DNA of 35,737 bases from Thermomonas sp. (GCA_020692565.1 JAIMKJ010000006.1:67130-102866), one strand, 5' to 3'. Counted from the stretch's first letter, positions 8,664-17,129 are shown. Translations and numbers: made by a program. The notes: generated from the letters alone by a model not told the origin.

Positions 8664-8840
8664 TTGGCCAAGCCCAATTACTCGTTCGAAAAACGTCAGC
8701 GCGAGATCGCGAAGAAGAAGGAAAAAGATCAGAAAGACGCCCGCAAGCGCGAGGCGCGCGAGGCCGCCAAGCAGGCCGCCGGATCGGGCGATGCGGCGAC
8801 CGACGACACCGGCACCGACACGCCGTCCACAGCGGACTGA
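8664..8840 (+). CDS. Small basic lysine-rich protein, TTG start
   Basis: A 58-residue protein, LAKPNYSFEKRQREIAKKKE at its start (first residue formyl-Met), then KDQKDARKREAREAAKQ and an acidic Asp/Thr tail. A TTG start is used because no ATG or GTG exists in frame near it, and GAGG at 8652-8655 sits 8 bases upstream. Short proteins starting MAKPNYSFEKRQRE are, as I recall, widespread in Xanthomonads and related groups. The Lys/Arg/Glu-rich middle should form a single charged helix, suggesting RNA or ribosome binding, which is inference. Confidence 0.75.
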   Translation: MAKPNYSFEKRQREIAKKKEKDQKDARKREAREAAKQAAGSGDAATDDTGTDTPSTAD

Positions 8841-8924
8841 TACTGCATCCGGACGCGTGGGCGGACGCAACCATCGAGCCGATGGCCCCCGTCGAACGGC
8901 ACCGCGCAAGCCGGGCCGCGCGGT

Positions 8925-8961
8925 AAAAAAAACAGGCGGAACCGTTTCAACGGCCCCGCCT
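8925..8961 (-). terminator. Rho-independent terminator of the amine oxidase gene
   Basis: Read on the - strand: a GC-rich stem (AGGCGG..CCGTT pairing with AACGG..CCGCCT, 8934-8961) followed by one G and eight T (A-run 8925-8932 on +). It lies about 65 bp past the stop of the gene at 9027. Confidence 0.85.
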
Positions 8962-9026
8962 CGACGCGATCGATCGATCGATGGACGCTATCGATCGGAT
9001 GATCGACCGGCATCCGCCGGGACCGG

Positions 9027-10691
9027 TCAACTCACCCGCAGCAGCGTGCAGGCTTCGGCTGCGGCGCGCAGCCCCGACAGCGCCGCGCCTTCCATGGTGC
9101 CCTGCCACTCGTAGAAGCTGCTGGTGTGCTCACCGGCGAACATCACATTGCCCACCGCTTTCGCTTCGTTGTGGGCGATGGTGGTGAAGTAACCGGGACG
9201 CGCGCAGGTGTAGGCGCCCTTGCTCAGCGGGTGCTTCGACCAGTTCTGGGCGAACGCCACCACATCGCCGCTGGCGGTACGCCGCGCCGAGGCAACCGCG
9301 CCGGGCATCGCCGCATCCAGTTCGGCCAGGAACATCGCGGCCTCGGACTGCAACTGGCGGGGATCCAGCGACCGCGCCGCAGCGCCGCCCAGCTGGCTGG
9401 TCAGCACCGCGCGGTAGATGTCGCCGCTGAAGGCGTTGCTTTCCCACGTGGACTGCAAGCGCGCGCCGTCGCCGTAGCCGCTGCCGTTGGTGCCGTAGCG
9501 GATGTACCAGTAAGGATGATTGAACCCGACCATCAGCTTGCTGCTGTCGCCCATCGCCGCATTGTTGATCGCGTAACGCTTCCACGCCGGCAACTGCAGG
9601 CTGGGATCGAGCTTGACGTCGCGCAGCACGCTGAACGGCAGGGTCAGCACCACCGCGTCGTGATCGCTCTGTACGGCGCGCCCGCCGACATCGAAGGTCA
9701 GTCGCACGCGGCCATTGGACAGTTTGCGCACCGCGATCAGCCTGTGACCCAGGCGCACCGGCGTGGGCAGGCGTTCGGCCAGACCGGAGGCGATCCGGTC
9801 GTTGCCGTCGATCACATGGAAGCCCTCGCCGCCCTGCAGGCCGCCGCCGGCACCGCCGACCTGCGCGAACTTGCTGCGCTTGTCTCCGTGGATGAAGCGC
9901 AGGAAGCTGATCGAACTCAGTTCGTCGATGCCGGCGCCGTATTCGGCCGCGTAGGCCGAGCCGATGATCTTGCGCAGCAGGCCGCCCGAGCCCTGCAGGC
10001 TGAGGTAATCGTCCAGACTCATGAGGTCGAACAGTTCGTCGGCCTCGTTGAAACGGTCGGCGGTGGGATAGCTGAGGGTCGCCAGATCCTCGCGCATCGA
10101 GGCCGCGAACGCACGGTATTCCTCGACCACTTGCGCTTCGGAATACGTCTGACCATCGAAGCGGTAGAACGTGTTGCCCGGCTGCAGCGAGACATCTTCG
10201 AGCGGCAACTCCAAGGCGCGGGCATAGCCCAGCATGGTGTGGTGCGAGCTGCCGATGAACTCGGCGCCGCGCTCGGCCACCTGCCCCGGGAACACCCCGC
10301 GCAGGCTGTGGCATCGGCCGCCGACGCGTCCGGAGGCTTCGAACACCTGGGTGACCACGCCCTTGCGCGCCAGCTCGAACGCGCAGCTCAGGCCGGCCAT
10401 GCCGGCGCCCACCACCGCGACGTTGCCGCCGCCGGAGATCAACCGCCGGATTCTCGACGCCCCGGCCCAGGCCGTGGGCGTCATCGCGCCGGCCGCAGCC
10501 GTCGCCGCGCCCGCGATCGCCACCTGAGTGAAGCGCCGCCGCCCGGCGTCGCGCAGGGCTTCCTGCGCGTTGGCGTCGCGCTGCACGGCGTCGCGTTCAA
10601 CGACTTCCTGCGCGCTCTGTCCCGTTTTGTCTGCTTGCGCGGCCAAGCGCGCCAGGCGCATCAACTGCGCCATCATCGAATTGCGACTCAT
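9027..10691 (-). CDS. Tat-exported flavin amine oxidase
   Basis: A 554-residue FAD-dependent amine oxidase of the MAO/polyamine-oxidase/L-amino-acid-oxidase superfamily, expected to oxidise an amine to an imine with release of H2O2. FAD-binding GAGMAG is at 95-100, followed by the adenine-ribose Glu in VFEASGRVGGR. The C-terminal FAD motif is NVMFAGEHTSSFYEWQGTMEGA. A twin-arginine motif RRRFTQ (51-56) precedes a hydrophobic Ala/Gly stretch ending AWA, so folded export to the periplasm is predicted. About 50 charged residues precede the Tat motif, a long n-region. The substrate cannot be told. The start at 10691 has GGGGGA 5 bases upstream. A terminator follows at 8925-8961. Confidence 0.92.
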   Translation of the reverse strand: MSRNSMMAQLMRLARLAAQADKTGQSAQEVVERDAVQRDANAQEALRDAGRRRFTQVAIAGAATAAAGAMTPTAWAGASRIRRLISGGGNVAVVGAGMAGLSCAFELARKGVVTQVFEASGRVGGRCHSLRGVFPGQVAERGAEFIGSSHHTMLGYARALELPLEDVSLQPGNTFYRFDGQTYSEAQVVEEYRAFAASMREDLATLSYPTADRFNEADELFDLMSLDDYLSLQGSGGLLRKIIGSAYAAEYGAGIDELSSISFLRFIHGDKRSKFAQVGGAGGGLQGGEGFHVIDGNDRIASGLAERLPTPVRLGHRLIAVRKLSNGRVRLTFDVGGRAVQSDHDAVVLTLPFSVLRDVKLDPSLQLPAWKRYAINNAAMGDSSKLMVGFNHPYWYIRYGTNGSGYGDGARLQSTWESNAFSGDIYRAVLTSQLGGAAARSLDPRQLQSEAAMFLAELDAAMPGAVASARRTASGDVVAFAQNWSKHPLSKGAYTCARPGYFTTIAHNEAKAVGNVMFAGEHTSSFYEWQGTMEGAALSGLRAAAEACTLLRVS

Positions 10692-10991
10692 GTCTTCCCC
10701 CGGTGTTTGTCGTCGTGCCCACAGAAATACCGGATCGCCAACGGGCGACAAGACATCCTTGGACCGGTCCGAACTCGAATCCCCCCGGACTCGAGCACTT
10801 GCCTCAGCGCCCGATGGGCGCGAACCGGGATAGTACTCCAGTCGCGCCTGCGCGGCGTGTCCGCGCGGGTGCCGGCGCCCGCCGCCTGTGCTTCGAAGTG
10901 GGGAGCAAGGCATTTTCATGACGGCCAGCACGGTCGACGTACCGTCGCTGCCGCCCGAACGCCCCGCATCGGGCGACAGCCATCCGGGGAA
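10692..10991. other. 300-bp intergenic stretch
   Basis: No gene, repeat or hairpin of note is seen between the amine oxidase start and the stop of the next gene upstream. It must hold the amine oxidase promoter on the - strand; no convincing -35/-10 pair is called. Confidence 0.6.
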
Positions 10992-11609
10992 TTACGCGAT
11001 CACCACGTTTTCCAGCATGAAGCGGAGCGGCGCGGCATTCGGCCCGGCGCCGCCGCCGGTCATAACGATGTCCGCGCTGCCGATGCCGAGCAGCGAAAGT
11101 TCGGTCGTGGTGCTGGACAGGATCGCGGAATCCATGATCTCGCCTTCTTCGATCTGCGGGACCACGCCGATGAACAGCGTGGGACGCAGCGCGAACGTCG
11201 CCTGCTGCCCCGGCGCGATCGATGTCTGCTGCACCAGCAGCTTTCCGGACTTGTAGAGACCTACGGAAATCGCGCCCTGCTGCAGATCGTTGCGGCACTG
11301 TATTTCATTGCGGGACGTGGCCTGACCCTGCAACGACAGGGTGTCGCCGCAAGCGGTGCGCGCCATGCTGAAGCGCTGGCCGTTCTCGGCGGCGAGCCGA
11401 GGGGATTCATTGCCCCAGCTGTCGCCCGCGGAAATGGTCAACAACAGCGGGTATTCGAACGGATGATTGTCGTTCTGTCCCAGGTTCCGGATCACCATCC
11501 ATGCGACCGGAAGTTCATCGACACCCGCCGCGACGTTCTTCTGGAAAATCACGACTTGCGAGTTGTTGGCGTCGTTCGAGCGGTTGATGAGGTTGAGCTT
11601 GATATCCAT
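10992..11609 (-). CDS. Unrecognised protein without signal peptide
   Basis: A 205-residue protein. It begins MDIKLNLINRSNDANNSQVV and has no signal peptide or membrane helix, so it should be cytosolic or exported by a non-Sec route. The sequence is rich in Asn, Gln, Ser and Gly with alternating hydrophobic residues, suggesting an all-beta fold. It has two Cys (in RTACGD and IQCRND). No family is recognised. GGAG lies 9 bases before the start. It is on the same strand as the amine oxidase gene, 300 bp upstream of it, too far to assume an operon. Confidence 0.78.
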   Translation of the reverse strand: MDIKLNLINRSNDANNSQVVIFQKNVAAGVDELPVAWMVIRNLGQNDNHPFEYPLLLTISAGDSWGNESPRLAAENGQRFSMARTACGDTLSLQGQATSRNEIQCRNDLQQGAISVGLYKSGKLLVQQTSIAPGQQATFALRPTLFIGVVPQIEEGEIMDSAILSSTTTELSLLGIGSADIVMTGGGAGPNAAPLRFMLENVVIA

Positions 11610-11656
11610 TGCGCTTGCTCCAGTGAAAAACGAAAGTGGAACGATGCCTATCGATT

Positions 11657-11736
11657 CGTAGGAGGGCCTTCAGGCCCGAGCTTCATGTGTCGAAAACCCG
11701 ATCAAAAGCGAGCTCGGGGCTGAAGCCCCTCCTACG
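11657..11736. repeat. REP-like palindrome pair
   Basis: Two 26-base arms in inverted orientation, 11657-11682 (CGTAGGAGGGCCTTCAGGCC..) and 11711-11736, separated by 28 bases. They differ only by compensating changes inside the small inner palindrome (GGGCCTTCAGGCCC versus GGGGCTTCAGCCCC). Bases 11658-11679 recur exactly, inverted, at 20732-20753. This is the layout of REP doublets mobilised by RAYT transposases in related bacteria; no RAYT gene is in the window. The pair may also act as a transcription barrier between the flanking genes. Confidence 0.85.
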
Positions 11737-11817
11737 CAAGCAGAGCCATCGATTCGAACATGCTCGTCTTGGATCGATAGCCTGCCGTCACGGATGGCTG
11801 CGCGCATGCCGACAGGC

Positions 11818-13323
11818 TCACACGGGTATCGACTGCGGATAGCGGAACAGGTCGGTCGGGTCGTAGCGTCGCTTGGCGGCCTTGAGCTGCGGCAGGTTTT
11901 CGCCGTAGTACGCGTGCAGATAATCGCGCTGGCTGGGGTCTATGAAGTTCTGGTAGCAATATTCCGAGGTGTACTGTTCCATGCGGTCGTGGAAGCGCGA
12001 CAGCCACTCCTGGTTCTTCGCCAGCACCGCTGGGGAATCGGCCGGCGACCATTCCAGCTCGGCGCTGGTGATCATCGAATAGCCGCGATGCACGAACGCC
12101 ATGTCGGTCGGCGCATACGCATCGATCTTCCCGCCCATCAGGAAGAACTTCCAGGTGCCCGCGACCGTGGTGCCCGGCCATTCGCGCAGGTTCGCGAGGA
12201 TCGCCTGGATGGCAGCGCCCGACAGCGCGCCGCGCGCGAAGCGCGAACGCTCGTGCGAATACTCGGGCGTGCCGTCTTCGGACAGGAACTCCTGCGCGTC
12301 CCAGTAGCCGCGTTCCTCGACGATGGCCGTGTCCGGCGCGCGCACCGCGAACACCGGCGCCAGCAGTGCCTTCAATTCGTCCTGCGGTCCAGCGAGCTGA
12401 CCGAGGATCGACAGCGTCAGCCCGGACGCGCCGGCCTTGGCGACCACGCTCAGTTTCATGCCGAGGCCGTCCGGCGCGGCCAGCGCCATGTCCTGCAGCG
12501 CCGCGAACACGTCTGCGAGGCGCCCGGTCCAGGTCATCGCGAACACCGTGTACATCCCGACCGGGAACGTCTGGAAGGTGAAGCCGGTGTGGATGCCGAA
12601 GTTGCCGCCGCCCGCGCCGCGGATCGCCCAGAACAGCTCGGCGTTCTCGTTCGCGCTGCAGGTCAGCGCGCGGCCATCGGCCAGCACGATCCGGGTTTCA
12701 GTCAGCCCATCGCAGGTCAACCCGTGCGCGCGCATGTTGAAACCGATGCCGCCGCCCAGCACCAGCCCGGCCACGCCCACATCCTTGCAGCGCCCGTGCG
12801 TCACCGCGCGCCCGTACGGCCGGCACGCCGCGTAGACATGCTTGTTGCGCGCCCCGCCGCCCAACTGCGCGATGCCGGTGGCGCCGTCGATGTCGACGCG
12901 ATTCATCGCCGACACATCCACCATCAGCCCGGTGGTCGTCGAATACCCCGCATACGAATGCCCGCCACTGCGCGCCACCAACGGCACCTTGTACGCCTGC
13001 GCCCATTGCAGACACGCCCGCACATCCGCTTCGCCCAGGCATTGCGCGATACCCTGCGGCAGCGTCGACGCGTATTGCAGCGCCCAAGGCCGCGCCTTGG
13101 CCGCGAAGTCCGGCGCCCCCGGCCTCAACAGCGACCCCTGCAGACTCGCCGCCAGTTCATTCCATGCTGGTGTGCGCGATGGCGGCAGCGACGTGCAGCC
13201 GGTCAACCATCCCAGCGACGGCAGCCCCAGGCCCAACCCCAGCGCCGCACCCGTGCCCGCGCGCAGGAATTGCCGCCGCGACAGCGACACCGGCGGCGTC
13301 TGTTCGATCGATTCGTTGTGCAT
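11818..13323 (-). CDS. Berberine-bridge-type FAD oxidase, Tat lipoprotein
   Basis: A 501-residue FAD-linked oxidase (PCMH/BBE family). The pair that can bind FAD bicovalently is present: His122 in RSGGHSYAG and Cys179 in GRCKDVGVAG. The FAD-binding GGGIGF and the C-terminal BBE segment (NFID, then YYGENLPQL, RYDPTDLFRYPQSI) are intact. Family members oxidise sugars, alcohols or alkaloid-like compounds with H2O2 production; the substrate here is unknown. The N-terminus has SRRQFLRAG followed by a hydrophobic stretch and lipobox LTGC (Cys43), so it appears to be a Tat-exported lipoprotein. The ATG at 13323 is preferred (GGGGAGG upstream) over GTG at 13326. Confidence 0.92.
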   Translation of the reverse strand: MHNESIEQTPPVSLSRRQFLRAGTGAALGLGLGLPSLGWLTGCTSLPPSRTPAWNELAASLQGSLLRPGAPDFAAKARPWALQYASTLPQGIAQCLGEADVRACLQWAQAYKVPLVARSGGHSYAGYSTTTGLMVDVSAMNRVDIDGATGIAQLGGGARNKHVYAACRPYGRAVTHGRCKDVGVAGLVLGGGIGFNMRAHGLTCDGLTETRIVLADGRALTCSANENAELFWAIRGAGGGNFGIHTGFTFQTFPVGMYTVFAMTWTGRLADVFAALQDMALAAPDGLGMKLSVVAKAGASGLTLSILGQLAGPQDELKALLAPVFAVRAPDTAIVEERGYWDAQEFLSEDGTPEYSHERSRFARGALSGAAIQAILANLREWPGTTVAGTWKFFLMGGKIDAYAPTDMAFVHRGYSMITSAELEWSPADSPAVLAKNQEWLSRFHDRMEQYTSEYCYQNFIDPSQRDYLHAYYGENLPQLKAAKRRYDPTDLFRYPQSIPV

Positions 13324-13388
13324 CACCCCAACCTCCCCTGTTCTTTATATCGATCCGTCTGAAATCCGCAAACTCCACCTCACGGTGT

Positions 13389-13501
13389 CGTAGGGCGCAT
13401 AAGCCGAAGGCGTCATGCGCCATGAAGCGTGATCGATTCCGACACCTCAAAGGCGGTGCATGACGCTTCGCTTATGTACCCGACCGCTTATGCGCCTTAC
13501 G
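13389..13501. repeat. Inverted repeat at the edge of the AT-rich insert
   Basis: The left arm 13389-13421 reads CGTAGGGCGCATAAGCCGAA then GGCGTCATGCGCC. The right side carries its inverse in two pieces, 13453-13477 (inverse CATAAGCGAAGCGTCATGCA then CCGCC) and 13484-13501 (inverse CGTAAGGCGCATAAGCGG), so part of the motif is doubled. It lies between the oxidase start and the KTSC gene, exactly where base composition drops. It could be a MITE-like or REP-like element, or a scar of insertion. Confidence 0.75.
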
Positions 13502-13505
13502 GTCT

Positions 13506-13715
13506 CTATACACGCGCATACCTATAAACTCCGCGAATATTAGCGTTGAAATATTGCCCTATAGATCCAGCGGCAATCAGCTCAGCATGAACATGCTCAG
13601 GAACATCAAAATACTGATAGAGACGCCCATTAACAAAAAGCACCTCAAGGGTGAAAAAATTCTTATCAAACCCTATTTCAGAAATATTTGAAGACTCGAC
13701 ATTAATTCTATCCAT
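13506..13715 (-). CDS. KTSC-domain protein
   Basis: A 69-residue protein consisting of one KTSC domain: an N-terminal strand with Ser residues (NVESSNISEIGFD), a second strand ending in the typical G.LYQYFDVP, and a helix leading to G.YFN..IRG.Y. The function of the domain is not established; such proteins are frequent in phages and accessory islands. It begins 8 bp after the HerA stop codon with AGGGGGA in front of it, so it is the third gene of the SIR2-HerA operon. Base composition matches the two upstream genes and not the genes outside the insert. Confidence 0.82.
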   Translation of the reverse strand: MDRINVESSNISEIGFDKNFFTLEVLFVNGRLYQYFDVPEHVHAELIAAGSIGQYFNANIRGVYRYARV

Positions 13716-13723
13716 AAATCCCC

Positions 13724-15565
13724 CTATTTTTTAACCTTCTGACTTTGCGAATCCTGACGCCTCCAGGCATTCACAAGATCGCTGTAATCGATAGCTTCAA
13801 TTTTCTTATCCCACCCCCCCGGCCCACTTTCGCCGTCTGCATATTCAACTTCAACAACTCGAGGGTCGTCACTATTAGGCTGATATCCGCGAGGTGGTTT
13901 CTTTATCATCGCCCGCGTAGGCAGCTGCACAGCTTCGCCCACAATAATAGCTTCGCCAGTCCTTAAAGTTGGGAGCAGATCCAACAAACCACGCAAGCTT
14001 TCCGTAGTCGCACTGCTAACATGACTTCGATCCTGTGAGTTCCCCATTCTTAACGCTATAAATGTACCGCATTGAGATAAAATTGTTTGGTCTATTTCAG
14101 TTGGCCGCTGACTGACAATCATGGCACCTATTCCGTACTTCCGACCTTCTTTAACAATACGCTTAACAGCAACTCCAGCTGTACTATTTGAATCCGACAA
14201 ATACAGGTGCGCTTCTTCCATTACAACCAACAGAGGACGCTCACGACCACCTTCTGACAAATTTCGACCCCAAAATACAGCATCAAAAAGAAGCCGCAAT
14301 AGCGCGCCGACAAGACTCTCAAGAACAAAAGTCGGAATGCCCGATACATCTAGAATGCATACCGGCCTATGATCATCTTGCCCGCTTCCAAGCCACTGCG
14401 CCAAAAGCTCGGGTATATCTTTTTTTGAATTTCCATCTAAACCCGGAGCCCATTCACTTGGGGAGAAGATGAAATTAAATCTTGGATCCCTTAGCCTTGA
14501 AGCCAAAGCCTCCAATGGTCGTCTAATATTTAAAGTTGACCTGCTTTGCACGACGTTTGCGCCGTCATTTGGCCTGAACCTAGCTGGCACCAAAATATCG
14601 GGATCTCCAACATCCTCAATCTGTGCATTAGCGGAACTCTGCTCCGCTGCCCTCGGATATGTCGCATCAATTTCCCATCGCATTTCATACCAGAGCTTTT
14701 TCAAAGAAAATGGCAATGGCGAGTCAACAGTTATCCATTCCAGCTCAACATTTCCATAGGCACCAGTCGCCGCCACTTCTTTCTTGCTTTTTAAAATCCA
14801 ATCAGCGATACGGCCTCGAGCCATATCATCCACTTCCCCAAAAGTAAGGGGGAGAAGCTCATTGAAAGTTAGAGCCCAATAAGGGATAGACAAAAGTCTT
14901 TCGCCCCGAGACGCATCCGGCATGACTCGATACACGTGACCTTTTTCCCTAAAGGAACTTGCATACTCGCCATGAAGATCAAGCAAAACTATTCTCGCAG
15001 AAGGAAATTTTTCTGCATTCGAAAGCCCATGGAGCAAGCCAGCAACTGTAGTTGATTTACCAGAGCCAGTCGCCCCGACAACAGCACAATGGCGAGTAAC
15101 CAGCCTATTCACTTCTATTCTCGCCGGTATCGAACTTGCGCTTGATAAAGCGCCAATTTCAACATGATTTCTACTGGTTTCTGCTCCATAAACCACAGCA
15201 AGATCAAATTCTGTTACGAGATGAACTTCATCTCCAATTGTAGGGTACCTATAAACCCCTCGAGAGAAAGGCTCTCCCGACCTGCCTTCGCCAACTATCT
15301 CAACCGTCATCCAACGACGGCCACCAAGATTTTCAAAGTCGACCCTCTTTTCCCCTCCCGCTACCGCAGCACCAGCCTGAATGACGATACCAAAAAGACT
15401 GGAAAATCCCTGCGGGATTCTAACAAAGCTCCCTACTTGCCCTACACGATGCCCTTGTCCATCTATATACACCAAGCCAGACAAAGTATCCGGATCAAGA
15501 GCCACCGTCACCGACGAGCCACTGGTGCTCTCAACAATCCCAAGCAATGAAGGATCACGGCTCAT
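13724..15565 (-). CDS. herA: HerA-type hexameric ATPase of a SIR2-HerA defence operon
   Basis: A 613-residue protein with the HerA/FtsK-like layout: N-terminal HAS-barrel (about 1-110), Walker A GATGSGKS (164-171) in an AAA core, Walker B LLVVMEEAH (Glu450/Glu451) and the family SQRPTEID segment after it. In SIR2-HerA (Nezha) systems, HerA hexamers assemble with SIR2 and license NAD+ depletion or DNA attack on phage infection. The start at 15565 has AAGGAGG 6 bases upstream and overlaps the SIR2 stop by 11 bases, so the two are translationally coupled. AT-rich codon use sets it apart from the rest of the window, suggesting horizontal gain. A role in host DNA-end processing is less likely given the partner. 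Confidence 0.93.
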   Translation of the reverse strand: MSRDPSLLGIVESTSGSSVTVALDPDTLSGLVYIDGQGHRVGQVGSFVRIPQGFSSLFGIVIQAGAAVAGGEKRVDFENLGGRRWMTVEIVGEGRSGEPFSRGVYRYPTIGDEVHLVTEFDLAVVYGAETSRNHVEIGALSSASSIPARIEVNRLVTRHCAVVGATGSGKSTTVAGLLHGLSNAEKFPSARIVLLDLHGEYASSFREKGHVYRVMPDASRGERLLSIPYWALTFNELLPLTFGEVDDMARGRIADWILKSKKEVAATGAYGNVELEWITVDSPLPFSLKKLWYEMRWEIDATYPRAAEQSSANAQIEDVGDPDILVPARFRPNDGANVVQSRSTLNIRRPLEALASRLRDPRFNFIFSPSEWAPGLDGNSKKDIPELLAQWLGSGQDDHRPVCILDVSGIPTFVLESLVGALLRLLFDAVFWGRNLSEGGRERPLLVVMEEAHLYLSDSNSTAGVAVKRIVKEGRKYGIGAMIVSQRPTEIDQTILSQCGTFIALRMGNSQDRSHVSSATTESLRGLLDLLPTLRTGEAIIVGEAVQLPTRAMIKKPPRGYQPNSDDPRVVEVEYADGESGPGGWDKKIEAIDYSDLVNAWRRQDSQSQKVKK

Positions 15566-16691
15566 TAATCCTCCTTGCCGGAACCAAGCTCCTAAGGAAA
15601 TGAGTAAACAACCCGAAGTCACCGAGCTCACTTGTTTTTTGAGTAGCTGAAACCTCTTGATCTTGATCAGATAGCCATTCAGCCTTAACGCCTCTTACGA
15701 CTCCGCAATCCCTAGCCACCAGAGTGAAATTCAGCGGAATCTTTCCCGCAATTTTATTAGCAGAAATCTCTGTCTCTAAATTATTGTAGAGCAGAGCATA
15801 TGCGGCTGACGTCGGATTTGAACGAACACCTTGAATAAGTACTTCGTTGAGATGGTCGTCCGCAAACGAGTATCCAGTTGTCACTAGAAATGCAGATGGC
15901 CTCCTAAGAAAACTTCTAAGCCTATCGATCATTGCGAGATATGGCATTCTGCGACTTTGATCGTATTTGAGTTCAGATGGATGGATAAGCATCCCATCTG
16001 AGCCATCTGGAACAGGAAAGCACCTCGTTACTCTGCCCTCAGAAGAACATTTCCAATTTATTGACCCGTGCATTTTCCACAACCGTAACCACCTTGAAGG
16101 AACCGGGTCATCTTCTATGGCGCGAAGATCAAAAAACGGTTCACGCACGCCAATAAATCCGTCAAAAAAAGGAATCTGTCTATCTTCAAGAGCCTGCTCA
16201 ACCAACAAGTCATAGTTGGTAGTGAAAACTTGAAGCGGTGTCGACCGATCAATAGCCCCAGCCCAATCAACCAACCGATGGTAAGCAGTGTCTGCTGAAG
16301 GCAACTCAGCCTTCACTATAGCTGCAACTTCTCTGCATAAATTTACTTCTAGCGCATCGAGAGACTCTCTACTTAACCCACGCGCCTCACCTTTACCTAC
16401 AACACGCGCCAGCAATCTCACACGGGAAAGCATATCTTCTATAGTCGGATCAACTATTCCATCCTCCCTGAATTGCTCGACAATATTTTTAAAAGACGCA
16501 TCCGCAGAGAGATTATTTGCAATTCTTACCGTGAGTCCGCGAACATCAGGAATCAGCGGAATGTTTGCTCCAGCCGCGTCATTAACTCGAACAGACAATG
16601 GACAACCTGCACCTATCAATAATGCGACTGGATGCTTGTCCAGCGACAAGCTTTCTTGCAGATCTCGTTGAACCCTTGTTAGATCGTGCAT
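15555..16691 (-). CDS. SIR2-family NADase of a SIR2-HerA defence operon
   Basis: A 378-residue SIR2-domain protein. NAD-binding GAGC is at 27-30 (after VALLI), the conserved TTNYD with the catalytic-type Asn159 is at 157-161, His208 lies in WKMHGS, and the C-terminal GYSFADDHLNEVL (273-285) is the typical second NAD motif. In defence SIR2 proteins this domain hydrolyses NAD+ to starve the infected cell. It is the first gene of the operon, and its last 11 bases overlap herA. GGAGGGG precedes the ATG at 16691; a TTG at 16709 is less likely. No membrane helix or signal peptide is seen. Confidence 0.92.
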   Translation of the reverse strand: MHDLTRVQRDLQESLSLDKHPVALLIGAGCPLSVRVNDAAGANIPLIPDVRGLTVRIANNLSADASFKNIVEQFREDGIVDPTIEDMLSRVRLLARVVGKGEARGLSRESLDALEVNLCREVAAIVKAELPSADTAYHRLVDWAGAIDRSTPLQVFTTNYDLLVEQALEDRQIPFFDGFIGVREPFFDLRAIEDDPVPSRWLRLWKMHGSINWKCSSEGRVTRCFPVPDGSDGMLIHPSELKYDQSRRMPYLAMIDRLRSFLRRPSAFLVTTGYSFADDHLNEVLIQGVRSNPTSAAYALLYNNLETEISANKIAGKIPLNFTLVARDCGVVRGVKAEWLSDQDQEVSATQKTSELGDFGLFTHFLRSLVPARRINEP

Positions 16692-16839
16692 GCCCCCTCC
16701 ATTTTTCAAACAGAATTGCAGCCATCAAAACGCCTTCTATGCAATAACGCCAGCAGCATGTAGATTGGGCCAGAAAATAACTAAAAGACAACATAATTTA
16801 GACGATAGGCTTGCAGGATCTAACTTTCACCTACCTGCC
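16692..16839. other. AT-rich leader region of the defence operon
   Basis: This stretch lies upstream of the SIR2 start and should contain the operon promoter on the - strand. It is visibly AT-rich, like the operon. Candidate hexamers are poor, so no promoter is called. The composition changes back to GC-rich near 16840. Confidence 0.5.
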
Positions 16840-17129
16840 CTACCCGCCTCCACTCCCTGCTGCTCCCTCCCCTTCCCCTGCACCCACCCCCACCGTCTGC
16901 TGCCTAGCCTGCGCCTCCACCTGCTGCACACTCTCCCGCGCAGGAATTTTCGCCGTATCCTTCAGCCGCACATTTGCATGAAACGTCGGCTAGCACCCCC
17001 AGCCATTGGGAAAACACGACGTAAACAGCCGATCACCATACACCGCGATGTCCTGCGGCTCGCAGCTTTCGATCGTACTCCACCTGATCCAGCGTCCTGT
17101 ACTCCATCCGTGAAACCCCGCATCAATTA
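16840..17129 (-). pseudogene. Remnant of a gene tail, possibly XVIPCD effector
   Basis: One - strand frame stays protein-like over most of this stretch. It reads EPQDIAVYGDRLFTSCFPNG, then WGC, a TAG at 16990-16992, then FHANVRLKDTAKIPARESVQ and QVEAQARQQT, and ends at TAG 16840-16842 after a Gly-rich end. The second part resembles the Ala/Gln-rich tail of XVIPCD proteins, including the one at the right edge of this window (AAAIAVPERQSAEEGARV). No start codon or full domain exists, so it is read as a decayed 3' end. The 5' part is missing; the frame begins 5 bp past the stop of the lipoprotein gene at 17135. The identification rests on eye alignment of a low-complexity tail and is weak. Confidence 0.4.

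Noticed and set aside
8965..9010. GATCGATCGATCGATGG short tandem repeat
   Set aside because: GATC/CGAT words are common throughout this genome and the run is short; no sign of an origin or array.
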